From assembly GCA_965221725.1 (NCBI GenBank), contig OZ244909.1:3162001-3226000 (forward strand): DNA of 64,000 nt. Reading direction: 5' to 3'. This stretch comes from HK1 sp965221725 (GTDB lineage Bacteria > Pseudomonadota > Gammaproteobacteria > HK1). Shown here piece after piece: positions 17,654 through 28,227 of the stretch. Within the stretch, counting starts at the first letter, position 1; every line of letters starts with the position of its first letter. Position numbers and translations under genes: made by a program. The notes under the pieces were generated by a model. The model worked only from the letters and a program-made list of their open reading frames with translations. It was not told the DNA's origin and did not search any database.

Positions 17654-18450
17654 GGATCGGGTCGGCGGGCGCGTACTGGCTCGGTGCGGCTTACGCTGCG
17701 GCGCTCTACGGATTCATCTTCCTTCCGGTGGCGGTGCTGGTGCTGTTCTCCTTCCAGGGCGGGCGCTTTCCTGTCCCTCCGTTCAACGGCCCTTCTCTGA
17801 AGTGGTACCAGGCGGTCTTCGCTGACGGTCGGTTGGTCGAGGCGCTGGCGAACTCGCTCGCGGTGGCGGCGCTGTCCTCGGCCGTTGCCTGCCTGCTGGG
17901 ATTCCTGGCTGCGTACGGCCTCGCCCGCTATCGGCTGCCGGTCTCGGGCCTGCAGCGCGCGCTGCTCATGGCTCCGCTCGCAGTAAGCTACCTCATCATC
18001 GGTATGGGCCTGCTCATCATGTTCAACATGCTGGGAGTCTCCCGCTCCTTGCTCACTGTCGGCATCGGGCATGCGGTGATCAACATGCCGCTGTGCTTCG
18101 CGATCATCTACAGCCAGATGGGCGCTCACCAGGTCAATATCGAACGCGCCGCTCGCGATCTGGGTGCAAGCAACTGGCAAGTGATGCGGCTGGTCACCGC
18201 CCCGATGCTCGCCCCCGCCGTGATCGTGAGCTACTTCCTGTCGGTTACTTTCTCGTGGGACGAGTTCATCATCGCCTTCCTGCTGTCGCGCTTCGAGGTC
18301 ACCCTGCCGGTGGAGATCTGGAGCCTGCTCCGATCCGGGCTCACCCCGAAGACCAACGCGGTTGGCTCCATCGTGTTCCTGGCCTCGATCCTGGCCGTGG
18401 TGGTACTGGAAGCGGTGGTGTTTCGCAGGACGAGGCCGAAGCCGAGATGA
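17650..18450 (+). CDS. ABC transporter permease (PotC-like)
   Basis: 266 residues from an ATG overlapping the preceding stop. It has six hydrophobic segments and an EAA loop (ERAARDLGASNWQVMRLVTA). The FSWDEFIIAFLLS stretch near the end is typical of PotC/PotI-type permeases. The reading frame stays open upstream, but that part lies within the previous gene and is not family-like. It ends in another ATGA overlap with the ATPase gene. Confidence 0.9.
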   Translation: MRIGSAGAYWLGAAYAAALYGFIFLPVAVLVLFSFQGGRFPVPPFNGPSLKWYQAVFADGRLVEALANSLAVAALSSAVACLLGFLAAYGLARYRLPVSGLQRALLMAPLAVSYLIIGMGLLIMFNMLGVSRSLLTVGIGHAVINMPLCFAIIYSQMGAHQVNIERAARDLGASNWQVMRLVTAPMLAPAVIVSYFLSVTFSWDEFIIAFLLSRFEVTLPVEIWSLLRSGLTPKTNAVGSIVFLASILAVVVLEAVVFRRTRPKPR

Positions 18451-19538
18451 CCGCGGATGTCGAGCTTGTCGCGGTGACCCACCGCTTCGGTGCGTTCACC
18501 GCGCTCGCGGATGTCGACTTGCACATCGACGCTGGACGTTTCGCGGTGCTGCTTGGCCCGTCGGGCTGCGGCAAGACCACGCTGCTTTCCATCGTCGGCG
18601 GTTTTCTCGTCCCGACCGAAGGCACGGTGGCCATCGGCGGCGTCGACATGACTGCACTACCGCCCGCCCGGCGCCCGACTACCACGGTGTTTCAGGACTA
18701 TGCCCTGTTTCCGCACCTGACGCTGGGCGCCAACGTGGGTTTCGGACTCAGGATGCGCGGCATGGCGCGCACCAAGCGCGACCGCAGGACGCACGAGATG
18801 CTCACCCTGGTGGGTCTCGGCGAGGCGTTCCACAAGAAGCCGCACGAGCTGTCCGGCGGCCAGCGCCAGCGCGTGGCGCTGGCCCGGGCGCTCGCGGTGG
18901 AGCCGGACGTGCTGTTGCTCGACGAGCCGCTCGGCGCCCTCGACCTCAAGCTCCGCCGGCAAATGCAGGACGAGTTGAAGGATATCCAGCGGCGGGTGGG
19001 CACCACTTTCATCCACGTTACCCACGATCAGGACGAAGCGATGGCAATCGCCGACGACATCATCGTCATGAACGAGGGCTGCGTCTGCGACGCGGGGACC
19101 CCGGAGGCGATCTACCTGCGACCGAAGAGCGCATTTTCCGCCGCGTTCATGGGAGAGGCGAATCTTGTCGCCGGGACGGTGCGCGAATTCGGCGGTTTGT
19201 CGATTGAACTCGATACCCCGATGGGGAACGTCGTGCTTCCCGCGCACACCGTGGTGCATGATGACGTGCGGCCCGGTCATCGTGTGACTCTGTGCTTCCG
19301 GCCCGAGCATGTCGACCCGGGACAAGGGTGCGCAACGGTGGTCGATCTGGGGCCGGCGGTCGTCGCGGACACCGCGTTTTTCGGCACCCATCACCGGGTG
19401 CATCTGGTCCCGGCGCGGGCGGAGGATGTGCGCATCGTTGCGCATCTGCCGCAGATCCGTGCCGTTGCACCCGGCGATCGGATCCAGGTGCGGCTGGATG
19501 CATCGATGGCAGTGGTGCTGGCAGCGCAGGAGGGCTAA
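18447..19538 (+). CDS. ABC transporter ATP-binding protein (PotA-like)
   Basis: 363 residues. Walker A is GPSGCGKTT (37-45), the Q-loop FQDYALFPH, the ABC signature LSGGQRQRVALARAL, Walker B VLLLDEPLGALD, and the H-loop FIHVTHDQDEAMAIAD. A C-terminal TOBE-type beta domain follows (from about 235), as in PotA/UgpC-type ATPases. It powers uptake by the two upstream permeases and is translationally coupled to them. It is followed after 3 bases by the metallo-beta-lactamase-fold gene. Confidence 0.93.
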   Translation: MTADVELVAVTHRFGAFTALADVDLHIDAGRFAVLLGPSGCGKTTLLSIVGGFLVPTEGTVAIGGVDMTALPPARRPTTTVFQDYALFPHLTLGANVGFGLRMRGMARTKRDRRTHEMLTLVGLGEAFHKKPHELSGGQRQRVALARALAVEPDVLLLDEPLGALDLKLRRQMQDELKDIQRRVGTTFIHVTHDQDEAMAIADDIIVMNEGCVCDAGTPEAIYLRPKSAFSAAFMGEANLVAGTVREFGGLSIELDTPMGNVVLPAHTVVHDDVRPGHRVTLCFRPEHVDPGQGCATVVDLGPAVVADTAFFGTHHRVHLVPARAEDVRIVAHLPQIRAVAPGDRIQVRLDASMAVVLAAQEG

Positions 19539-19541
19539 GTC

Positions 19542-20273
19542 ATGCAACGGGCGGCACCCGAGGACTGGTATCGCGTCGAGCGGGTCGGGGCCGACGTGAC
19601 TCATATCTGCGAGCCCTTCATCCGCGAGTTTTACCGTTGCAACATGTGGCACGTGCGCGGACGGGATCGGGACCTGCTGGTGGACAGCGGCATGGGCGTG
19701 GTCAGCCTGCGCACCTGGGTTCCGCTGGTGACCGGGAAGCGGTGCCTCGCCGTCGCGAGCCATACGCACTTCGACCATATCGGAGCCCATCACGAATTTC
19801 CCGACCGTCTGGTCCACGCCGCGGAAGCGGCGCTGCTGGCGTGCCCGACGCGCCCGGGCACCCTGGTCGAGCCCTATGTGAGTGACGAGATCTTCACCCG
19901 GCTGCCGCCCGAGCCGTACCGATCCGCTGCCTACGCGGTTCCGGCCGCGCCCGCCACACGCATCGTGGCCGATGGCGATGTCATCGACCTCGGCAATCGG
20001 CATTTCGAGATCATTCACACCCCAGGGCACTCACCCGGAGGGATCGCGCTCTGGGAGGCGGACACCGGGATCCTGTTTTCGGGGGATATCGTCTACGACG
20101 GGCCGTTGGTGGAAGACGCCTACCATTCGGACTCTCGTGACTACCATGCCAGCATGAAGCGGCTTTACGACTTGCCGGTGCGGACCGTGCACGGGGGACA
20201 CTTCCCGAGCTACGACGGAGAGCGCCACCGGCGCATCGTCCGCCGGTGGCTGGATGAGAAGGAGCGCCGGTGA
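19542..20273 (+). CDS. MBL-fold metallo-hydrolase
   Basis: 243 residues. The metal site is SHTHFDHIGAHHEF (HxHxDH), followed by HTPGHSPGGIALWE, GILFSGDIVYDG and the final His in VHGGHF. This is the dinuclear zinc/iron pattern of the metallo-beta-lactamase fold. It directly follows the ABC importer genes (3-base gap), so it probably acts on the imported compound or on a thioester or lactone derived from it (inference). The last 40 or so coding bases recur imperfectly as a non-coding copy at 20451-20493. Confidence 0.85.
   Translation: MQRAAPEDWYRVERVGADVTHICEPFIREFYRCNMWHVRGRDRDLLVDSGMGVVSLRTWVPLVTGKRCLAVASHTHFDHIGAHHEFPDRLVHAAEAALLACPTRPGTLVEPYVSDEIFTRLPPEPYRSAAYAVPAAPATRIVADGDVIDLGNRHFEIIHTPGHSPGGIALWEADTGILFSGDIVYDGPLVEDAYHSDSRDYHASMKRLYDLPVRTVHGGHFPSYDGERHRRIVRRWLDEKERR
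20224..20266. repeat. 43-bp direct repeat, copy 1 (inside the MBL gene end)
   Basis: GCCACCGGCG, a variable stretch, then CCGCCGGTGGCTGG and GAGAAGGAGCG recurs at 20451-20493 with a few mismatches. Copy 1 encodes the C-terminal RIVRRWLDEKER of the MBL-fold protein. Confidence 0.6.
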
Positions 20274-20383
20274 TAGACGGGAGAACCCGACTGGTGGCGG
20301 GCGGGCTCATCGTCACCGGGAACGGCGCCGAGAACCTGACCGGCTTCCCGTTCGGACCTGAACCCAACGTGGTCGGCGCCTGA
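20270..20383 (+). pseudogene. Possible remnant of an amidohydrolase N-terminus
   Basis: A 37-codon frame from a GTG overlapping the MBL stop begins VIDGRTRLVAGGLIVTGNGA. That resembles the first beta strands of amidohydrolase-family enzymes (compare LIRGGLIVTGDG). It then runs into a stop. It may be the beginning of a deleted catabolic gene of this operon. The match is short and could be chance. Confidence 0.25.
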
Positions 20384-20450
20384 GCCGGCGCTCTTTGTCG
20401 ACGCGCGAGCCTGCGCGCGGCGGGATGGGCGGGGGGAGTTTGCGGGCAGT

Positions 20451-20493
20451 GCCACCGGCGGGCTAACCGCCGGTGGCTGGAAGAGAAGGAGCG
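20451..20493. repeat. 43-bp direct repeat, copy 2
   Basis: Imperfect copy of the MBL-fold gene's 3' end (see 20224-20266), with an in-frame stop introduced. The two copies bracket about 184 bases without an intact gene. This suggests a duplication followed by deletion. Confidence 0.6.
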
Positions 20494-20577
20494 GGTTCGA
20501 GTCGAAGAGAGCGAAGGCGCCTCGCGCCGCCGGCGGACACTTTTCGCACTTTTCGTGCCCCGCCGGGCTGGCCCGCC

Positions 20578-22380
<1,803 letters not shown>

Positions 22381-22591
22381 GGTTCCACCTGCTTGGTAGA
22401 TGTGGTTGGGTGCGTGCGGCCGAACGGCGAATCCTATCAGATCCGGTGATGTTCCGGATGAGCCCGCTCTGCTTGCGACCAGGGGCGCGTCACGCTGTGC
22501 CCGCCGCGCCCTGCGAAGGCAGCCCACGATCCGCTCCACTCACGATCAGGCCGCTGACGACCCAGGGACGGGACCCGCCCCGCCCCCGGTG

Positions 22592-24364
22592 TCAGTCGTC
22601 GCGCCGGGGGGCGGACTCCCGCCTCCGGGAGCGGCGAGCGGCGAGATCGGTGAGTTCGTGTCGCTCGTCGTCGCTCAGCTCGGATGGATGCCGCTTCGTC
22701 AATTCGTCGAGGCGGCGCTGCGCCCGGTGTTGTCCGCCGCGTTCGCGGACCAGCCGCAGGCAGCCCGCGAACTCCCTGCGAAGCCCCTCGGGGTCCGAGA
22801 TCTGCGGTTCGCGGTGGGCGAGCGCCTCCAGCCACCGGGACCACTGGTGCTCGCGGAAGTGCTCCAGAAGCACTCCGGTGGTCAGGTCGGGGCGCGCTTG
22901 CAGCGTTTCAACCAGATCGGCGAGCAGGTCGGCGCCCGCGACGTCCGAGCCGCGCACCGTCGCGACCGCTCCGGCGTGCGCGGCGAGCGAAGGCTCGTGC
23001 AGCAACATGCGAATCGCACGCCTCACCGGGGTTTCCGAGGTCTGTTGGCGCACCGAATGCCCGAGCCGCCGCGCCGGGGTGCGGGCGACGGCGATCGTCG
23101 ATGCATCTCCCGACAGCTCGGCGAGTCGTATCGTGAGCTGGCGCCGGTAGGGTCCGGGCGGGACCCTGTCGAACAGGGGGCGGGAGGAGCCGACGAGCCG
23201 GGCGCGTCCTTCGGGGGTGGTCAGATCGACGCCGGCGGTGAGGTGATCGAACAGGAACCGACTCAGGGGGATCGCGCCGTCGATGCGGTTCTCGAAGGCT
23301 TCGCGGCCCTCGGCCCGGACCAGGCTGTCGGGATCCTCGCCTTCGGGAAGGAACAGGAACCATGCCTGCCTTCCGGCCTTCAGCGCCGCCAGCGTGTTCT
23401 CCGCCGCGCGCCATGCCGCGCGCCGGCCGGCCTCGTCACCGTCGAAGCAGAACACGATGTCGGCGACGGCCCGGAACAGGCGCTGAACGTGCGCTTCGGT
23501 GGCGGCGGTGCCCAGCGTCGCCACCGCGTAGTCGATGCCCGACTGCGCGAGCGCGACCACGTCCATGTACCCCTCCACGACGAGCAGCCGCTTTGGCGAA
23601 CGCCCCGCCCTTCGGGCGCGCCACAGCCCGTAGAGCTCGTGACCCTTGCGAAACACCGGCGTCTCGGGGGAGTTGAGGTACTTCGGTTCGCCACTGTCGA
23701 TGATGCGCGCGCCGAAGCCGGTGACGCGCCCTTTCGCGTCGTGGATGGGAAAGGTGATCCGGTCGCGGAAGCGGTCGTAGGGCCGGCCGCCGTCGCCGGC
23801 GACAAGCATTCCGGCCCGGACGAGCGTCGCGCGGGCGCGCTCGTCCGCCCCGAACTCGCGGAGAATTCCGTCCCACCCCGGGGGCGCGAAGCCGAGCTGA
23901 AATTCGGCCGCGGTCTTCCCGGACAACCCTCGCCCCTTGAGATACTCGACTGCCCGTGACGCTTGCGGGTGGCGTCGGAGCTGGCGCCGGTAATACGTGT
24001 TCGCTCGCTCGAGCGCGTCGAAGAGGGGTTCGAGATCGTCACGGGCGCTGCGGTCGCCGCCGATTTCTCGGGGCACCTCGCGTCCGATCCGGCGCGCGAG
24101 TTCTTCCACCGCTTCGACGAACTCCAGGTTCGCGTACTCCATCAGGAATCCGACCGCGGTGCCGTGGGCGCCGCAGCCGAAGCAGTGGTAGAACTGCTTG
24201 TCCGGGACCACGGTGAACGAAGGCGTCTTCTCGTCGTGGAACGGACAGCACGCCTTGTACTCCTTGCCGGCGCGCTTGAGCGGGACGTAGTGCTCGATGA
24301 CCTCGACGATATCGGTCGCCGCGACGAGGTCGTCTATGAAGGACTGGGGGATGCGCCCCGTCAT
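22592..24364 (-). CDS. dnaG: DNA primase DnaG
   Basis: 590 residues. The CHC2 zinc ribbon is CCPFHDEKTPSF with CFGCG (residues 40-64). The primase core follows, then the TOPRIM domain with VVEGYMDVVAL and CFDGDEAGRRAA, holding the catalytic acidic residues. The C-terminal helical region for DnaB helicase binding is diverged, as is usual. It makes RNA primers for lagging-strand synthesis. It lies between yqeY and rpoD. Confidence 0.97.
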   Translation of the reverse strand: MTGRIPQSFIDDLVAATDIVEVIEHYVPLKRAGKEYKACCPFHDEKTPSFTVVPDKQFYHCFGCGAHGTAVGFLMEYANLEFVEAVEELARRIGREVPREIGGDRSARDDLEPLFDALERANTYYRRQLRRHPQASRAVEYLKGRGLSGKTAAEFQLGFAPPGWDGILREFGADERARATLVRAGMLVAGDGGRPYDRFRDRITFPIHDAKGRVTGFGARIIDSGEPKYLNSPETPVFRKGHELYGLWRARRAGRSPKRLLVVEGYMDVVALAQSGIDYAVATLGTAATEAHVQRLFRAVADIVFCFDGDEAGRRAAWRAAENTLAALKAGRQAWFLFLPEGEDPDSLVRAEGREAFENRIDGAIPLSRFLFDHLTAGVDLTTPEGRARLVGSSRPLFDRVPPGPYRRQLTIRLAELSGDASTIAVARTPARRLGHSVRQQTSETPVRRAIRMLLHEPSLAAHAGAVATVRGSDVAGADLLADLVETLQARPDLTTGVLLEHFREHQWSRWLEALAHREPQISDPEGLRREFAGCLRLVRERGGQHRAQRRLDELTKRHPSELSDDERHELTDLAARRSRRRESAPRRDD

Positions 24365-24413
24365 GGCGTCGACGATGTCGAAGGGTCCGCCGGAGGGGGC
24401 CCCGCAGAGGCGG

Positions 24414-24869
24414 TCAGCCGGACAGCCGGGCTCTGACCGACGCGCTCACCGCCCCCATGTCCGCGCGGCCCTGCACCCGGGGTTTGAGCAGGCCCATCAC
24501 GCGGCCCATGTCTTTCATCGTCGCCGCGCCGGTGTCTTCGATGACGGCTTCGATGATCGCGTCGACTTCGGCCGCATCGAGCGCTCGCGGCATGTACTGC
24601 TCGATGACGGCAATTTCCTCGCGCTCGCCCGATGCCAGGTCCTCGCGGCCCGCGTCCTCGTACTGCCGCACCGACTCCCGGCGCTGCTTGAGCATCTTCT
24701 CCAGCACCGCCACCACCGCGGAGTCGTCGAGGGACGCGGTGCGCCGGTCGACTTCCTGTTGCTTGATGGCGGCGGTCACCATGCGCAGGGTGCCGAGCCG
24801 CGCCTTGTCCCGGGCGCGCATCGCATCCTTGACGTCTTCGAGGATGCGGGTTTTCAGTGAATCGGCCAC
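24414..24869 (-). CDS. yqeY: GatB/YqeY domain protein
   Basis: 151 residues, the usual YqeY size, with MKDMGRVMGLLKPRVQGRADM near the C-terminus. Here the domain resembles the tRNA-binding tail of GatB. Stand-alone YqeY proteins between rpsU and dnaG are typical of proteobacterial macromolecular synthesis operons. A role in tRNA or amidotransferase biology is presumed but not established. Confidence 0.92.
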   Translation of the reverse strand: MADSLKTRILEDVKDAMRARDKARLGTLRMVTAAIKQQEVDRRTASLDDSAVVAVLEKMLKQRRESVRQYEDAGREDLASGEREEIAVIEQYMPRALDAAEVDAIIEAVIEDTGAATMKDMGRVMGLLKPRVQGRADMGAVSASVRARLSG

Positions 24870-24912
24870 CGGGTGGGACGATGCAGGAGGGAGGGGGGCA
24901 GGAGGGAGAGGC

Positions 24913-25128
24913 TCAATACAGCCGGGTGCGCTTGAGCTGCTCGCGCTGGAGCTTTTTCATGTGGCGCTTGACCGCGGCGGCGGCCTTGCGCTTGCGAATC
25001 GTGGTGGGCTTCTCGTGGTATTCGCGACGGCGCACCTCGGTCAGTACGCCCGCCTTTTCGCACGCGCGCTTGAAACGGCGGAGCGCGACATCGAACGGCT
25101 CGTTCTCTTTCACTCGGATCTGCGGCAT
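24913..25128 (-). CDS. rpsU: 30S ribosomal protein S21
   Basis: 71 residues: MPQIRVKENEPFDVALRRFKR at the start, then GVLTEVRRREYHEKPTTIRK and a basic tail. This matches S21 over its full length. The ATG at 25128 has GAGGAAC upstream. First gene of the macromolecular synthesis operon; the promoter at 25171-25199 probably drives all four genes. Confidence 0.97.
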   Translation of the reverse strand: MPQIRVKENEPFDVALRRFKRACEKAGVLTEVRRREYHEKPTTIRKRKAAAAVKRHMKKLQREQLKRTRLY

Positions 25129-25170
25129 CGAGACGGGTTCCTCATCAGGCGGTGGTCGGTCAGCCGCGGA

Positions 25171-25199
25171 AATATACCCGCGTTCGGATCTTTCAGCAA
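25171..25199 (-). promoter_or_regulatory. Sigma-70 promoter of the rpsU-yqeY-dnaG-rpoD operon
   Basis: On the reverse strand TTGCTG (25199-25194) and TATATT (25176-25171) are separated by exactly 17 bases. Transcription would start near 25164, about 36 bases before the rpsU ATG. Both boxes are close to consensus, and the surrounding DNA is locally AT-rich against the GC-rich background. Confidence 0.7.
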
Positions 25200-25364
25200 A
25201 GCTGCCCACAAGCTGTCAGTCGCGAGGCAGTATTTCACTTCGGCTCCCGAGCCTCCGGGAAAGTCTGTGCATACGGGCCGGAGACACCGGGCAGAATTTC
25301 AAGGTGAGGCACCACTCGCGAATTGCATTTGCCAATCACCGAACGATGGGGCATACAACGGCGG

Positions 25365-26408
25365 ATGCGCGTCCTCGGAATCGAAACCTCCTGCGACGAG
25401 ACCGGAGTGGCGATCTACGATGCCACCCTGGGTCTGCTCGCCCATGCCGTGCACTCGCAAGTCGACATCCACGCGGAGTTCGGGGGGGTGGTGCCGGAAC
25501 TCGCCTCGCGCGATCACGTCCGGCGGTTGCCGCGGTTGGTGCGGCAGGTGCTGCGGGCGTCGGATTCGCGGCCGGAGGACATCGGCGGAGTCGCCTACAC
25601 CGCGGGTCCGGGGCTGGTCGGGGCGTTGCTGGTGGGCGCCGCGTTCGGCCGGAGCCTCGCCCGGGCGTGGGACGTGCCCGCGCTCGGCGTGCACCACATG
25701 GAGGGGCATCTGCTCGCCCCGATGCTGGAGCCGAACCCTCCCGCGTTTCCGTTTCTCGCCCTCCTCGTCTCGGGGGGGCACACTCAGCTCGTCGGGGTCG
25801 AAGCGGTGGGCTCATACGAGATTCTCGGCGAATCGGTCGACGACGCGGCCGGCGAGGCGTTCGACAAGGTCGCGACCCTGCTCGGCCTTCCGTACCCCGG
25901 CGGCCCCGCGCTGGCGGCTCTCGCGCAGCGCGGCGACCCCGGCCGTTTCCGGTTCCCCCGGCCCATGACCGACCGTCCCGGGCTGGACTTCAGCTTCAGC
26001 GGCCTGAAGACGTTCGCGCTCAACACCCTGAGCAACGCCCCGGGCAACACCTTGGCGAGTGGTGAGCACGACGAACGGTTCCGAGCCGATGTCGCCCGCG
26101 CGTTCGAGGATGCGGTCGTCGACACCCTGGTCATCAAGTGCCGCCGCGCCCTGCGGGCGACCGGACTGCCGGCGCTGATCGTCTCCGGTGGGGTCGGCGC
26201 GAATCGCCGGCTGCGCGCGGCGCTCGCCGAAATGGCCCGGGAGGAGGGCGCGATGGTGAGCTATCCGCGCCCCGAGCTGTGCACCGACAATGGCGCGATG
26301 ATCGCCTATGCCGGGTGCTGCCGGCTCGCCCACGGGGCGTGCGAGCCTCGACGGTTCGGCGCCCGGGCGCGCTGGGCGCTGGAGGAGCTGCGGCCGCCGG
26401 GCGACTGA
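25365..26408 (+). CDS. tsaD: tRNA threonylcarbamoyladenosine synthase subunit TsaD
   Basis: 347 residues. It starts MRVLGIETSCDETGVAIYD, has the metal-binding HMEGH, LLVSGGHTQL and the late SGGVGANRRLR and TDNGAMIAYAG motifs of the Kae1/TsaD ASKHA fold. With TsaB and TsaE it transfers the threonylcarbamoyl group to A37 of ANN-decoding tRNAs. It is divergent from rpsU, the classic arrangement. I start at the ATG at 25365, since upstream codons in the frame are not family-like. Confidence 0.97.
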   Translation: MRVLGIETSCDETGVAIYDATLGLLAHAVHSQVDIHAEFGGVVPELASRDHVRRLPRLVRQVLRASDSRPEDIGGVAYTAGPGLVGALLVGAAFGRSLARAWDVPALGVHHMEGHLLAPMLEPNPPAFPFLALLVSGGHTQLVGVEAVGSYEILGESVDDAAGEAFDKVATLLGLPYPGGPALAALAQRGDPGRFRFPRPMTDRPGLDFSFSGLKTFALNTLSNAPGNTLASGEHDERFRADVARAFEDAVVDTLVIKCRRALRATGLPALIVSGGVGANRRLRAALAEMAREEGAMVSYPRPELCTDNGAMIAYAGCCRLAHGACEPRRFGARARWALEELRPPGD

Positions 26409-26417
26409 CCGGGCTTG

Positions 26418-26605
26418 ACCCGCATTTCTCACCCGGTCACGGCTGCGGACGTGGATCTGGCTGCTTTCGCCGCGTTGAATGTGACATGGGGGCGGCCAGG
26501 GTGATCGACGTACTGTCAAGTACGCCTGCGCGTCCTGACTCGCGTTCGCCTTGCGAAACCGGCCATCTCCACACCCTCGCCCGCAACCGGGTGAGAAATG
26601 CGGGT
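26418..26605. repeat. Inverted-repeat element, family A, full-length copy
   Basis: 188 bp with perfect 20-bp inverted ends, ACCCGCATTTCTCACCCGGT at 26418-26437 and its exact complement at 26586-26605. The interior is collinear with the reverse complement of 11246-11432. The centre holds GTACTGTCAAGTAC, a short internal hairpin. It starts 10 bases after the tsaD stop. Confidence 0.85.
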
Positions 26606-26779
26606 TAACCCTTCGGGTTCCGGGGGATGGAACAATAGGCAATCGCCACTGGACTGACGCGATCTCGAAAGGAATCGCAATCTTCCGACCATTCAGCCTG
26701 GCCTGTAGCTGTGCTCAACCCCCCGGGACCCGAAGGGTTGTTGCGCCAGGCGGACCATCCACGTCCCGTCGATTCGGAC

Positions 26780-27391
26780 TCAGGCCCGCCGCGACGACCG
26801 ACTCGTGCGGTCGCCGATGCGGCTCTCGGTGCCGCTGACGAGCCGCCGGATGTTCCCGCGATGGCGCCACAGCAGCAGCGCGGCGATGACCGCCAGAATT
26901 CCCGGGTCCGCCGGGTGGGGCGCGAGCCACAGCGCGGCGACCGGCGCGCCGGCGGCGGCGGTCATTGAGGCGAGCGAGGAGTACCGGGTCGCCGCCGCGA
27001 CGCCGAGCCAGAGCGCGCACATCACGGCCGCCACCGGCCAGACGAGAGCGGCGATCGCACCGAGGGCGGTGGCCACCCCCTTTCCTCCGCGGAAGCGGAA
27101 GTACAGCGGATAAAGATGACCGAGGAAGGCGGCGAGAGCGCAGAGCGCCACCACCGTCGGCGACAGCGACAGGCCCTTCGCGAGGAGCACCGGGGCGACG
27201 CCTTTCAGCACGTCGCCGGCGAGGGTCAGGGCGGCGGGCCCCCGGCCGGCGATGCGCAGGACATTGGTCGCCCCCGGATTGCCCGAGCCTTCGCCGCGAG
27301 GGTCGGCCAGTCCCAGGGCGCGGCACACGACAATCGCCGACGCGACGGACCCGGCGAGATAGGAGACGAGCACGACGGCCGCGTCGATCAT
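26780..27391 (-). CDS. plsY: Glycerol-3-phosphate acyltransferase PlsY
   Basis: 203 residues from an ATG at 27391. Family motifs are LADPRGEGSGNPGATNVLR (residues about 29-48) and LYFRFRGGKGVATALG, and the protein is very hydrophobic with five to six membrane segments. PlsY transfers acyl from acyl-phosphate to glycerol 3-phosphate in the first step of phospholipid synthesis. The reading frame stays open upstream, but that part is not like PlsY. Confidence 0.95.
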   Translation of the reverse strand: MIDAAVVLVSYLAGSVASAIVVCRALGLADPRGEGSGNPGATNVLRIAGRGPAALTLAGDVLKGVAPVLLAKGLSLSPTVVALCALAAFLGHLYPLYFRFRGGKGVATALGAIAALVWPVAAVMCALWLGVAAATRYSSLASMTAAAGAPVAALWLAPHPADPGILAVIAALLLWRHRGNIRRLVSGTESRIGDRTSRSSRRA

Positions 27392-27601
27392 CGTGCTATT
27401 GAAGCGGGGCCGGCGCGAATCGGTCAAGCGCTCCGCCAACAGCGCCAGCAATTCCCGCCAACGCTCCGAGGCGTCATCCCACGGTGCTGTCTTGACGAAC
27501 ATTCGACCTTCAGGATGCCCGGTCCAGGCCACTTGGCTCGCATTTCTCGACCTGGTCAGAGGCGCGCGTCAGGACGCGCCGGGTTCGCACCGCACCTTCA
27601 T
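27392..27601. other. Upstream region of plsY with a decayed repeat piece
   Basis: No recognisable gene. Around 27534-27555 GCATTTCTCGACCTGGTCA resembles the arm of the 26418 type, and 27562-27581 is a small hairpin (GGCGCGC-N6-ACGCGCC). This looks like a decayed family A copy. Confidence 0.35.
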
Positions 27602-27684
27602 CCGCACTTCTCACCGGCCCCCGGATCGGAGCCATCCAGGCCTGAGCGGTCCTCCGGCCCTTGCCGGGAACGTCGAGCAATGCA
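27602..27684. repeat. Inverted-repeat element, family B, second copy
   Basis: CCGCACTTCTCACCGGCCC, then GAGCCATCCAGGCCTGAGCGG and CCTTGCCGGGAA follow the same order as 11438-11522. The right arm has diverged. It lies between plsY and folB. Confidence 0.6.
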
Positions 27685-27828
27685 AGTTGAAGAGCGGGCT
27701 CCGGCCTGGTGGGAATGACTGCCAGGGCGCTCCGCATGGGACTTGCATGCGCGTCTGTCGCGGAGCAGGTAGAGTTCCGCGCATGCGGTAATCACTTACT
27801 GCGGGACGGCGCTACCGAAGGCGAGCGG

Positions 27829-28227
27829 ATGCACGCATCGGAACCGAACGATCGGGAGACAAGAACCCTGGACATCATCTTCATCGAAGCGCTGCGGGTG
27901 GAGACCGTCATCGGTATATACGACTGGGAGCGCCGCATCCGGCAGCCGGTGGTCATCGACCTGGAGATGGGGGCCGACATCGCGCCGGCGGCGGCGACCG
28001 ACGACTTTTCGGATGCGCTTGACTACAAGGCGATATCGAAGCGGGTGCAGCAGTTCGTGGCCGAGTCGAGCTTCTTTCTGGTGGAGACGCTCACCGAGCG
28101 GATCGCGGCGCTGGTCCTCGACGAGTTCGCGGTGCCCTGGGTGCGGGTGAAGCTGAACAAGGTCGGGGCGCTCCGGGGTGCGAAGGGAGTCGGCATCGTG
28201 ATCGAGCGCGGGCGGCGGCCGGAATGA
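27829..28227 (+). CDS. folB: Dihydroneopterin aldolase FolB
   Basis: 132 residues from the ATG at 27829. The family core begins LDIIFIEALRVETVIGIYDWER and includes the conserved ALDYKAISKRV and SSFFLVETLTERIA segments, the latter with the substrate-binding Glu. FolB cleaves dihydroneopterin in folate synthesis. The native start might lie slightly downstream, since the first 15 residues are not conserved. It overlaps folK by an ATGA, so the two are translationally coupled. Confidence 0.93.
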   Translation: MHASEPNDRETRTLDIIFIEALRVETVIGIYDWERRIRQPVVIDLEMGADIAPAAATDDFSDALDYKAISKRVQQFVAESSFFLVETLTERIAALVLDEFAVPWVRVKLNKVGALRGAKGVGIVIERGRRPE

